A stretch of DNA of 64,000 nt from Streptomyces resistomycificus (GTDB lineage Bacteria > Actinomycetota > Actinomycetes > Streptomycetales > Streptomycetaceae). The stretch is taken from assembly GCF_001514265.1 (NCBI RefSeq), contig NZ_KQ949009.1:49320-113319 (forward strand), given 5' to 3'. Below, in pieces: positions 53,826 through 62,258 of the stretch; within the stretch, counting starts at the first letter, position 1, and the number at the start of each line of letters is the position of its first letter. Under the pieces are notes generated by a model. The model saw nothing but the letters and a program-made list of their open reading frames with translations. It was not told the DNA's origin and did no database searches. The translations under genes and the position numbers were made by a program.

Positions 53826-56800
53826 ATGACCAACCCCGCGGATCGCACGGCGGAGGGCGCGGACCGGGTCCAGCGGGCGCTTCGCACACTGCTGGAGGAG
53901 CGCGACCGCCTCCGCCAGGAGAACGACGCCCTGAAGGCCGGCCGCGGCGAACCGATCGCCGTGGTGGCCATGGCGTGCCGCTACCCGGGAGGCGTGTCCT
54001 CGCCCGAGGAGCTGTGGGAGGTGGTCCGCCACGGACAGGACGTCGTGGGCGAGTTCCCCACCGACCGCGGGTGGCGGGACGTGTACGACCCGGACCCCGA
54101 CACCACCGGCAGCGCCTACGTGCGGCAGGGAGGGTTCCTGACGGACGTGGCCGGCTTCGACGCGGACTTCTTCGGCATCAGCCCGCGGGAGGCGCTGGCG
54201 ACCGACCCGCAGCAGCGCCTGCTGCTGGAGACGTCGTGGGAGGCCTTCGAGCGGGCCGGCATCGTCCCCGCCGAGGTACGCGGCGCCGACGTCGGCGTCT
54301 TCAGCGGGGTCAGCTCGACCGAGTACGGGTGGCGCTTTCTGGAGGCGGGCCGCAGCGACCTGGAGGGCTACCTGCTGTACGGCAGCTCGCTGAGCGTCGC
54401 CTCGGGCCGGGTGGCGTACGAACTGGGCCTGACCGGGCCGGCGATGTCCGTCGACACGGCGTGCTCGTCGTCGCTGGTCGCCCTGCACCTGGCGGTGCAG
54501 TCACTGCGCGCGGGGGAGTGCTCGCTCGCCCTGGCCGGCGGGGCGCTGGTGATGTCGACGCCCGCGGCCTTCGTGGAGTTCGCCCGCCAGCGCGCTCTGT
54601 CGCCCGACGGCCGGTGCAAGGCCTTCGCGGACCAGGCCGACGGAACCGGCTGGGCCGAGGGAGCGGGGGTGCTGCTGCTGGAGCGGCTGTCCGACGCCCG
54701 CCGAAACGGCCACCCGGTGCTCGCCGTCGTGCGCGGTTCCGCGGTCAACCAGGACGGGGCCAGCAACGGGCTGACCGCCCCCAACGGCCGCGCCCAGGAG
54801 CAGGTGATCCGCAAGGCGCTGGCGAACGCGGGCGTCCCCGCCGGCGCGGTGGACCTGGTCGAAGCCCACGGCACCGGAACCGTCCTCGGCGACCCCATCG
54901 AGGCGGGCGCCCTGCTGGCGACCTACGGCAAGGACCGGGCCCGGGACAGGCCACTGTGGCTGGGATCCCTGAAGTCGAACATGGGCCACGCCCAGGCCGC
55001 CGCCGGGGTCGCCGGGGTCATCAAGGCGGTGATGGCCATGCGCCACGGGCACCTGCCCAAGACGCTGCACGTGCAGGCGCCCTCCACGCACGTCGACTGG
55101 TCCTCCGGCACGGTCGAACTGCTGAAACAGGGGCGTGAATGGATTCGCGGGGACGGCCCGCGGCGGGCCGCGGTGTCCTCGTTCGGCGTCAGCGGCACCA
55201 ACGCCCACGTGATCCTCGAAGAACCACCACAGCAGCAGGAGCAGGAGCAGGAGCAGCAAGAGCGGGAGCAGCAGGGGCGGGGGCCGGCGGACGGGCGCGG
55301 CCCGCAGCCGGCCGTCGTCGGCGGGCTGGTGCCGTGGCTGGTCTCGGGCAAGACCGCGCCCGCCCTGCGCCGGCAGGCGGGCCGGCTGCGCGACGCCCTC
55401 GCCGACCGGCCGGGCGCGGACGTCGCCGACGTCGGCTGGTCGCTGCTGTCGAGCCGGTCCCTCTTCGAGCACCGCGCCGTGGTGCTGGGCCGCGACCGCG
55501 ACGAACTGCTGAGCAACCTGGCGTCACTGAGCACCGGCACGGAGTCCACCGGGGTGGTGTCCGGCGCCGCGCGGAGCCTCGGCGGCGTCGCCTTCCTTTT
55601 CCCCGGCCAGGGCTCGCAGTGGGCCGGCATGGGCCGCCGGCTGTATGACACCTTCCCCGTCTTCGCGCAGACCCTCGACGCGTGCGACGCCGCACTGGCC
55701 GAATGGGTCGACTGGTCGCTGCTCGACGTCGTGCACGGTGTGGAGGGAGCACCGACACTGGAGCGGGTGGACGTGGTGCAGCCGGCCCTGTTCTCGGTGA
55801 TGGTGTCCCTGGCCGGCCTGTGGCAGTCCTGGGGTGTGCGGCCGGCCGCGGTGGTGGGACACAGCCAGGGCGAGATAGCCGCCGCCTACGTCTGCGGTGC
55901 ACTGTCCCTGCGGGACGCCACCAAAGTCGTGGCGCTGCGCAGCAAGGCCCTGGTGGACCTGATCGGCCACGGCGCGATGGCCTCCATCGCCCAGTCCGCG
56001 GACGTCGTCACCGAACGCCTGGCTCCGTGGAGCGAGAAGGTGAGCGTCGCCGTCGTCAACGGACCCCGCTCCGTGGTGGTGTCCGGCGAACCGGACGCAC
56101 TCGACGAATTCGTCGAGAAGATGAAGGCCGACGGCACCCAGGCCCGCAGAATAAAGGTCGACTACGCCTCCCATTCCCACCACGTGGCCCGGGTCCGCGA
56201 CCAGGTGAGCAGCTCCCTGTCCGACGTCAGCCCGAAAACGTCCACGCTGCCCTTCTACTCGACCCTCTACGGCGAAGTCATCGACACCGCCCGGCTCGAC
56301 GGCGCGTACTGGTACGACAACCTGCGCGAGAAAGTCCTCTTCGAACCGTCCGTCCGGCGGCTGGCCGACGACGGATTCAGGGTGTTCATCGAGATGAGCC
56401 CGCACCCCGTCCTGACCGTCCCGGTGCAGGAGATCGTCGAGGACGTTCACGACGCGGTGGTCCTGTCGTCGTCGCGGCGCGACCGGGGCGAGGTGGAGGC
56501 CGTGCTCGGCTCGCTGGCCCAACTCCACGTCCAGGGCGGAAACGTCGACTGGGGCGCCCTGTTCGCAACACGCCGACGGGTGGACCTGCCCACGTACGCC
56601 TTCCAGCGCCGGCGGTACTGGCTCAACTCCCCGCACACCACCACGCCGGCGGCCGAGACGCCCCCGCCACCACCCCCCGCAGACGAGGACTCCCTCGTCC
56701 CCCTGTCCGACAGGGTCCGCGCCCTGCCCGGCGACGACGCGCGGGCACTGGTCCTCGCACACGTCCTGGAGAAGGTCGCCGTCGTCCTCGGCCACCCCTC

Positions 56801-56984
56801 CAGCCAGTCCATCAACCCCGACCAGGAGTTCAAGGAGATCGGATTCGACTCGCTGCTGTCGGTGGAGCTGAGCAAACGCCTGACCGCGTCCACCGGACTC
56901 AAGCTGAGGGCGAACCTGGTGCTGCGCCACCCCTGCCCGAGACGGGTCGCCGACCACATCACGACCTCGCTGGCCACCCGCTAG
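53826..56984 (+). CDS. PKS module 3: KS-AT-ACP, no reduction and no TE
   Basis: A 1052-residue protein. N-terminal coiled coil (RVQRALRTLLEERDRLRQEN), KS with DTACSSSL near 213, AT with GHSQGE near 678 and YASH near 780 (methylmalonyl), ACP with FDSL near 1007. There is no KR, DH, ER or thioesterase, so the chain leaves as an alpha-methyl-beta-ketoacyl-ACP and needs an acceptor. The next gene starts with a condensation domain and is the natural acceptor. A Gln/Glu-rich linker (EEPPQQQEQEQEQQEREQQ, about 55219-55275) follows the KS. ATG 53826 uses GAAGAGG inside the end of the previous gene. Confidence 0.95.
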   Translation: MTNPADRTAEGADRVQRALRTLLEERDRLRQENDALKAGRGEPIAVVAMACRYPGGVSSPEELWEVVRHGQDVVGEFPTDRGWRDVYDPDPDTTGSAYVRQGGFLTDVAGFDADFFGISPREALATDPQQRLLLETSWEAFERAGIVPAEVRGADVGVFSGVSSTEYGWRFLEAGRSDLEGYLLYGSSLSVASGRVAYELGLTGPAMSVDTACSSSLVALHLAVQSLRAGECSLALAGGALVMSTPAAFVEFARQRALSPDGRCKAFADQADGTGWAEGAGVLLLERLSDARRNGHPVLAVVRGSAVNQDGASNGLTAPNGRAQEQVIRKALANAGVPAGAVDLVEAHGTGTVLGDPIEAGALLATYGKDRARDRPLWLGSLKSNMGHAQAAAGVAGVIKAVMAMRHGHLPKTLHVQAPSTHVDWSSGTVELLKQGREWIRGDGPRRAAVSSFGVSGTNAHVILEEPPQQQEQEQEQQEREQQGRGPADGRGPQPAVVGGLVPWLVSGKTAPALRRQAGRLRDALADRPGADVADVGWSLLSSRSLFEHRAVVLGRDRDELLSNLASLSTGTESTGVVSGAARSLGGVAFLFPGQGSQWAGMGRRLYDTFPVFAQTLDACDAALAEWVDWSLLDVVHGVEGAPTLERVDVVQPALFSVMVSLAGLWQSWGVRPAAVVGHSQGEIAAAYVCGALSLRDATKVVALRSKALVDLIGHGAMASIAQSADVVTERLAPWSEKVSVAVVNGPRSVVVSGEPDALDEFVEKMKADGTQARRIKVDYASHSHHVARVRDQVSSSLSDVSPKTSTLPFYSTLYGEVIDTARLDGAYWYDNLREKVLFEPSVRRLADDGFRVFIEMSPHPVLTVPVQEIVEDVHDAVVLSSSRRDRGEVEAVLGSLAQLHVQGGNVDWGALFATRRRVDLPTYAFQRRRYWLNSPHTTTPAAETPPPPPPADEDSLVPLSDRVRALPGDDARALVLAHVLEKVAVVLGHPSSQSINPDQEFKEIGFDSLLSVELSKRLTASTGLKLRANLVLRHPCPRRVADHITTSLATR

Positions 56985-56987
56985 GAA

Positions 56988-57005
56988 TGTCCCGCCGGCG
57001 GGACA
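56988..57005. promoter_or_regulatory. Perfect 18-base palindrome, candidate LmbU operator 4
   Basis: TGTCCCGCCGGCGGGACA is perfect over 18 bases and lies 4 bases after the stop of PKS module 3, about 133 bases before the preferred start of the C-A*-PCP gene. Its inner 16 bases equal the site at 35715, and its flanks match the site at 35885. A related half-site, GTCCCGCCGGGC, follows at about 57027. This suggests an independent promoter for the C-A*-PCP gene. Confidence 0.65.
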
Positions 57006-57137
57006 CCGCAAGTGCGAAAGCGGCCTGTCCCGCCGGGCACCAAGGTGTCTTGCCCGGCCGCGCCACCTCCCGTGAAGGTGGGGGTGATCTGCGAATTCCT
57101 CCGATTCCCGGACCTGATTCCCGAGGGGTTGATCCGT

Positions 57138-60100
57138 GTGCGTTCGTTCGGCGCGTCGTCTGCGCATAAAGGACTGTGGCTGGCGGAGGCAGTGTCTGAC
57201 GACACGCTGAACCATGCGCTGACCATGTGGGATGTGGACGGTGAACTCGACGCGGCGGTCATGGAATCCGCGTTCCTGCACGTGATGGACGAGGCGGAGG
57301 TCCTGCGCGTCACCTTCGCCGACGACGGCACCGGCCTGCGCCTGACACCCCGTCAACTGGATGGCTGGCGCCCCTTCTTCTGGGACCTCAGCACCGAGAC
57401 CGATCCCGAACAGGCGGCGCGCGAAGCGCTGGCCGACCTGGTGCGCAAACCGTTCGACCTCCGGCACGACCTGCTGTTCCGGCTGGGCGTGGTGAAACTC
57501 GCCCAGGACCGCTCCCTCGTGGTGATCGCCTACCACCACCTCATATCGGACGGGTTCGGCACCGGCGGCCTGCTCTCACGACGCCTCGCCGAGGTGTACA
57601 CGGCCCTGGCGCGCGGGGAGCAGCCATCCCGGCTGCCGCACCCCTGGGACGCCGAGTCCTTCGCCACCGAGGCAACCGACTACCTCGCCTCCCCGGCCTT
57701 CACCAAGGACACCGAGTTCTGGCGCGACTACCTGACCGACGCACCCCCGCCCGCGCGGATTCCGCGCGTCGCCCTGTCCGAGGCGACCCGCCTTGCGCTC
57801 GGCGAGCCGATGGGCAGCGCCGACCGCTGGGGGGAGCTGACCGAACCCATCGGCATGGTCAGCCGGACCCTGACCGTGCCGCGCGCCGAGGCCGACACGT
57901 GGACCGAGGCCGCGCAGTCCATGGGCGTGTGGATGTCCACCATGCTGACCACGGCCGCCGCCGTGTACTTCCGCCACCGCTGCGACCGCCCCGAGTTCCT
58001 CCTCTCACTGGCCGTCGGCAACCGCATCGGGGTGGCGAGCAGGACGCCCGGCCTGGCGGTCAACGTGGTGCCGGTACGGGTCAGGGTGCCGCTCGGCGCG
58101 ACCTTCACCGAGATCGCGGACGCGATGGTCGACGAGACGTACGAGATCTTCGGCCACACCGCCTGCCACTACTCCGACATCCAGCGCGCGAGCGACACCG
58201 TCCTGAGCGACCGCGGCAGCTTCGGCACCGTCATGAACGTCGTCGACTTCGTCGAACAGCTCCACTTCGCCGACCACCCGGCACGCTACCTCGGCGGCAC
58301 GACCGGAGCCTTCGACGAACTGTCGATCGGCGTCTACAAGGACGGCAGCGCCGACAGCGACCTGTTCATCCGCCTCGACGCCCCCGCGACCCTCTACTCC
58401 CGCGCGGAACTGCGCTTCATCGGCGAGGAGCTGATCGCCCACATCCGCGCCGTGGTCGCCGCCGGCGCACAGCCCGTCGGCGCCCTGGACGTGACCGGCG
58501 GCGCCGAGCGCGACCGGCTCCTGACGACACCCGACGACACGCACGACCCGGACCCGGACGTGACGACGGCCGAACTGTTCGCCCGCCAGGTGCAGCGACA
58601 CCCCGACGCCGTCGCGGTGGCCTACGGCGACTCGACGCTCTCCTACCGGGACCTGGACGAGCGTGCCGGCCACCTGGCCCGGGCGCTGCGCGAGCACCAC
58701 GTCGGACCCGAGACGGTCGTGGCGGTGGCCCTGCCCCGGTCGGCGGACCTGATCACCGCCCTGCTGGGGGTGGTGAAGGCGGGCGGAGCCTACCTGCCGA
58801 TCGACCCGGCCTCCCCGGCCGCGCACATCACCTCGGTGGTCGACGACGCCTCGGCACACCTCCTGCTCACCGATGCCGCAACCGCCCCAACGCTCCCCTC
58901 CGGCCTCGGTGCTGCGGCCATCGTGCTCGACGACCTCCCCGCGGACACCACCGCCACCGCCGCGGACACCACCGCCACCGCCGCGGACACCACCGCCACC
59001 GCCGCGGACACCACCGCCACCGCCGCGGACACCACCGCCACCGCCGCGGACACCACCGCCACCGCCGCGGACACCACCGCCGCCGCCACCACCGCCGCCG
59101 CCGACACCGGCGGCGCCCACACGGCTGCCGTCCCACCCCGCCCGGACAACCTCCTGGCCGTGATGTACGGCTCCGCACCGGCCGGCACGGCCCCCGTCGC
59201 GGTGACGCACCGCAGCATGCGGCGGCTCGTCACCGACCGCCACCGCCGGCAGGCCGGCCACATCACCATGCTGTGGCATACCCCGCCCACCTCCGACGCG
59301 CTCGCCCTCGAAGTATGGGTGCCCCTGCTGAACGGCGGCCGAGTCGTCGTGGCCGAGCCGGGGGAGCTGGACATCGACGCCCTGGCCCAGGCACGCGCGG
59401 CGCACGACATCTCCACGGTGTGGCTGCCCCCGGCCCTGTTCTCGGCGATCGCGGCCACGCGCCCCGAGAGCCTGGCCGGACTGCGCACGGTGTGGACCGG
59501 CGGCGACCACGTGCCCGCCGCCGCCCTGCGACGGATACGCACGGCCTGCCCCGAGCTGACGATCATCACCGCTCACGGCCCGGCGGAAACGACCCTGCTG
59601 GCCGCATCCCACCGCCTCGCCGCACACGAACCGGCCCACCCCACAGGCCAGGTGGGCCCTCCGGCCGACCACACCGCCCTCTACGTCCTGGGACCGGGAC
59701 TCACGCCCGTCCCCGCAGGCGTGACGGGAGAGCTGTACGTGGCCGGACCCGGCGTGGCACGCGGATACCTCGGGCGCCCCGGGCACAGCGCACAGCGTTT
59801 CGTGCCCTGCCCGTTCGGCCCGCCCGGCCGGCTCATGTACCGCACCTCAGACCGCATGCGGTGGACCACCGACGGCCGGCTGGAGTACGTGGGCCGCACC
59901 GACACCCAGGCGGACGTCCGCGGACTCGGCGTCGAACCGGCCGAGATCGAGGAGACGCTCGCCGAGCACACCAAGCTGGCCCAGTCGGTTGTGGCCGTCC
60001 GGCAGGACAGCTCGGGCCAGCAGCGGCTGGTGGCCTACGTGGTCCCGGCCGCCGGCCAGACCGTCTCGCCCCAGGAGCTGCGCCGCTTCGCCGCGGGGAG

Positions 60101-60503
60101 GCTGCCGGAGCCCATGGTGCCGGCCCTGTTCACGGTGATCGAGCGCCTCCCGGTGACAGCGGGCGGGAGGGTGGACCGGGCGTCGCTGCCGGAGCCCGAG
60201 TTCGACGACGCAACGTACCGGGCACCGCGCAACGACACCGAGCGGATCCTGGCCGCGGCCTTCGCCGACGTCCTCGAGCTGGACCGGGTGGGCATCGACG
60301 AGGACTTCTTCGACCTCGGCGGGAACTCCCTGCGGGCGATCAGGCTGGTCGGCCTGATCCGCTCGGAGCTGAACCAGGAGGTGTCGATCCGCAGACTGTT
60401 CGCGGCACGCACCGTCACCGGCCTGTCGGACATGTGGCAAGACCTCGCCCAGTCCAGCAGGCCGACCCTGCGCAGGAGGACGAAGGAGGGCGCAGTCCTC
60501 TAA
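57138..60503 (+). CDS. NRPS module C-A*-PCP with degenerate adenylation domain
   Basis: About 1121 residues. C domain about 1-440 (YHHLISDG near 132); A-like domain about 460-1015; PCP with LGGNS near 1063. The A domain has lost key residues. A3 reads YGSAPAGTAPVAVTH instead of YTSGSTGxPKG, A5 is AHGPAE, A7 is YRTSD, A8 is TQADVRGLGVEPAEIE, and A10 is TAGGRVDR with Arg for the catalytic Lys. Six exact copies of a 21-base repeat (ADTTATA) are inserted between A2 and A3. So the PCP is probably loaded in trans. The residual pocket aligns as D-A-L-W-W-G-A-L-L, beginning like valine-type codes. GTG 57138 is chosen for GAGGGG upstream and because the protein then starts at C1 like its sister NRPSs; the frame is open from GTG 57012. 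The C domain is the likely acceptor of the polyketide chain. Confidence 0.9.
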   Translation: MRSFGASSAHKGLWLAEAVSDDTLNHALTMWDVDGELDAAVMESAFLHVMDEAEVLRVTFADDGTGLRLTPRQLDGWRPFFWDLSTETDPEQAAREALADLVRKPFDLRHDLLFRLGVVKLAQDRSLVVIAYHHLISDGFGTGGLLSRRLAEVYTALARGEQPSRLPHPWDAESFATEATDYLASPAFTKDTEFWRDYLTDAPPPARIPRVALSEATRLALGEPMGSADRWGELTEPIGMVSRTLTVPRAEADTWTEAAQSMGVWMSTMLTTAAAVYFRHRCDRPEFLLSLAVGNRIGVASRTPGLAVNVVPVRVRVPLGATFTEIADAMVDETYEIFGHTACHYSDIQRASDTVLSDRGSFGTVMNVVDFVEQLHFADHPARYLGGTTGAFDELSIGVYKDGSADSDLFIRLDAPATLYSRAELRFIGEELIAHIRAVVAAGAQPVGALDVTGGAERDRLLTTPDDTHDPDPDVTTAELFARQVQRHPDAVAVAYGDSTLSYRDLDERAGHLARALREHHVGPETVVAVALPRSADLITALLGVVKAGGAYLPIDPASPAAHITSVVDDASAHLLLTDAATAPTLPSGLGAAAIVLDDLPADTTATAADTTATAADTTATAADTTATAADTTATAADTTATAADTTAAATTAAADTGGAHTAAVPPRPDNLLAVMYGSAPAGTAPVAVTHRSMRRLVTDRHRRQAGHITMLWHTPPTSDALALEVWVPLLNGGRVVVAEPGELDIDALAQARAAHDISTVWLPPALFSAIAATRPESLAGLRTVWTGGDHVPAAALRRIRTACPELTIITAHGPAETTLLAASHRLAAHEPAHPTGQVGPPADHTALYVLGPGLTPVPAGVTGELYVAGPGVARGYLGRPGHSAQRFVPCPFGPPGRLMYRTSDRMRWTTDGRLEYVGRTDTQADVRGLGVEPAEIEETLAEHTKLAQSVVAVRQDSSGQQRLVAYVVPAAGQTVSPQELRRFAAGRLPEPMVPALFTVIERLPVTAGGRVDRASLPEPEFDDATYRAPRNDTERILAAAFADVLELDRVGIDEDFFDLGGNSLRAIRLVGLIRSELNQEVSIRRLFAARTVTGLSDMWQDLAQSSRPTLRRRTKEGAVL
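58941..59087. repeat. 21-base tandem repeat, six exact copies, in the degenerate A domain
   Basis: Identical 21-base units begin at 58941, 58962, 58983, 59004, 59025 and 59046, with a seventh altered unit at 59067. Each encodes ADTTATA, in frame. Exact identity over 126 bases implies recent expansion by slippage or recombination, so copy number may vary between strains. Being inside an enzyme fold, it fits relaxed selection on that domain. Confidence 0.95.
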
Positions 60504-60516
60504 CCCCCGCAGGCCG

Positions 60517-60547
60517 GCCCGGCGGCACTCACCACAGCCCGCCGGGC
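60517..60547. terminator. Hairpin between convergent C-A*-PCP and MerR genes
   Basis: GCCCGGCGG (60517-60525) and CCGCCGGGC (60539-60547) form a perfect 9-bp stem with a 13-base loop between the two stop codons (60503 and 60553). It probably serves both strands and marks the right end of the biosynthetic operon. Confidence 0.6.
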
Positions 60548-60552
60548 GGCCG

Positions 60553-61329
60553 TCACTGATGCGGGATGTCGACACCGGCCGCGCGCAGGTTCGCCTCGAG
60601 CAGCTCGTTCAGCCGGGCAGCCGCCGGCGCCTGGTCCTCCCGGTGATGGTTGATCAGCCCGTAGCGGGTGGCGGCGTCGGGCCTGGCCCGGAACTCGGCC
60701 GGCATCGCCAGCAGTTCACGGTGGGACAGCAGCTTGGCGGACAGGGCGCGGGCAAGCTCGCCCAGCCGCGGGTCGTCCAGATCCCACGACTCGGCGTCCT
60801 GGCAGCGCTTCAGCAGCTCCACGTACTCAGGATCACCCAGCTGGCGCTCGATCTGGATCAGGAAGCGGTCGAAGACCTCCGGCACCAGGGCACGGGCCAG
60901 CACCAGCGCCTCCTGCTGCATGGCCACGTATGCGGCACCGAAGCCGAACTCGGCGAGCCGGTCCAACGCCACGCAGGCACGCTCGGGCAGCAGCAGCCGG
61001 TCGCCGGCGGCCAGCCGGTGCAGCACCGCGCGCCGCGCGATCAGCTCCTCGATCCGATCGGTCAGCCGCCGCTCCACATCCTCCAGAGCGCAGGCGAACC
61101 GCTCAGGACCGGCATCCAGCAGACCCCCGATCTCGGCCAGCGGCACGCCCGCCCCGGCCAGCGTGCGGACCTGGACCAGCCGCACCATGTCGGACGACCC
61201 GTAGCGGCGATAGCCCGAGCTGTCGCGTTCCGGCTCCTCGACCAGAGCGAGCCGGTGATAGTGACGCACGGTCTTCACCGTGACACCGGCGAACGCGGCC
61301 ACCTGACCGATCGTGAGCCCGTACGCCAT
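60553..61329 (-). CDS. MerR-family transcriptional regulator
   Basis: A 258-residue protein starting MAYGLTIGQVAAFAGVTVKTVRHYHRLALV, the MerR winged-helix signature, then SSGYRRYGSSDMVRLVQVRTLAGAGVPLAEIGGLL and a coiled coil (EDVERRLTDRIEELIARRAVL). The long C-terminal domain is helical and lacks the Cys cluster of metal sensors, so it probably senses an organic ligand. ATG 61329 lies 4 bases after the hydrolase stop, so the two genes are coupled. It probably controls the hydrolase promoter at 62141-62172. A direct role in the antibiotic pathway is uncertain. Confidence 0.92.
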   Translation of the reverse strand: MAYGLTIGQVAAFAGVTVKTVRHYHRLALVEEPERDSSGYRRYGSSDMVRLVQVRTLAGAGVPLAEIGGLLDAGPERFACALEDVERRLTDRIEELIARRAVLHRLAAGDRLLLPERACVALDRLAEFGFGAAYVAMQQEALVLARALVPEVFDRFLIQIERQLGDPEYVELLKRCQDAESWDLDDPRLGELARALSAKLLSHRELLAMPAEFRARPDAATRYGLINHHREDQAPAAARLNELLEANLRAAGVDIPHQ

Positions 61330-61333
61330 CCGC

Positions 61334-62134
61334 TCAGCGCGCCCTGTGATCGTGAGCGGCCGCCGTCTCACGCACGGCCTCGGCGATGGCCCGGAAGTCC
61401 TTGCGCAGAATGTGGGAGTGGTTGCTCGCGACCTTCGCGCTCACCTCGAGGTGGGCATTGCGGGCGAGCACCGGATCGAGGGAGGCCCGCATCCGCTCCA
61501 TCTCCTCCTGGCCCCCGCCGAGGCTGGCACCCGTGGCCAGGACATAGCGCACCGGGCACCTCACGCGGTCGAGGACCGGCGCGATGGAGGCGTTGATCTC
61601 GTTGGCCTCGATGTTGATCTCGGCATGCTGGTCGGCGGTCATCCGCGCGGCCATGCCCAGCGGCCGCAGCAGCGGCAGCAGCCACCGCATCCGGCGGAAC
61701 AGACGCCGGATCCGCACCTGGCCCTCCTCACCGGTCAGCCCGTACGGCACAGCCCCGTCCACGCACACCACCCCCAGGACACGGTCCGGATGACGCTCGG
61801 CCCAGTGCACCGCGAGCGCCGCACCGTAGGACCAGCCGACCAGCAGCGGCCGCTCCACCCCGGTCGCCTCCAGGACGGCGTCGATGTCTCTCACACACGC
61901 CTCGAAGGAGTAGTCAGCCGACCGCTTCGACCGGCCGCGGGCCCGCTCGTCGAACGTGATGTGCCGCCAGCCGGTGCCCAGTTCACCGATCAGCGGCCGC
62001 CAGGGCCGGTGATCGGCATAGGAACCGTTCAGATAGACGAGGGGACGGCCCGTCCCGCGGGAGTCGGTGACGGCCAGAGCCGTGTCGTCGACGGGAACCA
62101 TGCCGGACCAGGCAGAGGTGGGGGAGGAGGTCAT
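61334..62134 (-). CDS. Alpha/beta hydrolase
   Basis: A 266-residue alpha/beta hydrolase with RPLVYLNGSYADHRPW (oxyanion region), ITFDERARGRSKRS, nucleophile motif VGWSYGAALAVHW and C-terminal ASNHSHILRKDF with the catalytic His. The substrate cannot be inferred. ATG 62134 is preferred over GTG 62149 because a MerR-type promoter ends so close upstream that the transcript would be nearly leaderless. It is the first gene of a unit with the MerR regulator, a common arrangement for ligand-inducible detoxifying enzymes. Confidence 0.88.
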   Translation of the reverse strand: MTSSPTSAWSGMVPVDDTALAVTDSRGTGRPLVYLNGSYADHRPWRPLIGELGTGWRHITFDERARGRSKRSADYSFEACVRDIDAVLEATGVERPLLVGWSYGAALAVHWAERHPDRVLGVVCVDGAVPYGLTGEEGQVRIRRLFRRMRWLLPLLRPLGMAARMTADQHAEINIEANEINASIAPVLDRVRCPVRYVLATGASLGGGQEEMERMRASLDPVLARNAHLEVSAKVASNHSHILRKDFRAIAEAVRETAAAHDHRAR

Positions 62135-62140
62135 GCGATC

Positions 62141-62172
62141 AGCGTCCACCCTGACCTTGGGGCAGGGTCAAG
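62141..62172 (-). promoter_or_regulatory. MerR-type promoter/operator of the hydrolase-merR operon
   Basis: On the minus strand TTGACC (-35) is followed 19 bases later by GACGCT (-10 like). The long spacer holds the inverted repeat TGACC...GGTCA (arms 62166-62170 and 62152-62156), as in MerR operators, which sit in 19-20 base spacers. The expected start of transcription is at or next to ATG 62134, suggesting leaderless mRNA. Confidence 0.6.
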
Positions 62173-62258
62173 ACCGACCGGTGACATTGAGCCGGACCCC
62201 TACCGCGGCCACCCCGAACCCTGACACGCGCCCCCGCCGGCACGCCCTACGACACCGG

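Noticed and set aside
47874..56984. Very long open frame on the plus strand in a second frame across PKS modules 2 and 3
   Set aside because: Its 5' part is an Arg/Pro-rich shadow of the PKS genes caused by high GC. Only the in-phase end after 53826 is real PKS module 3.
57012..57137. N-terminal extension of the C-A*-PCP protein from GTG 57012
   Set aside because: The extra 42 codons are Pro/Lys-rich without a ribosome site, overlap the promoter palindrome region, and sister NRPSs start directly at C1.
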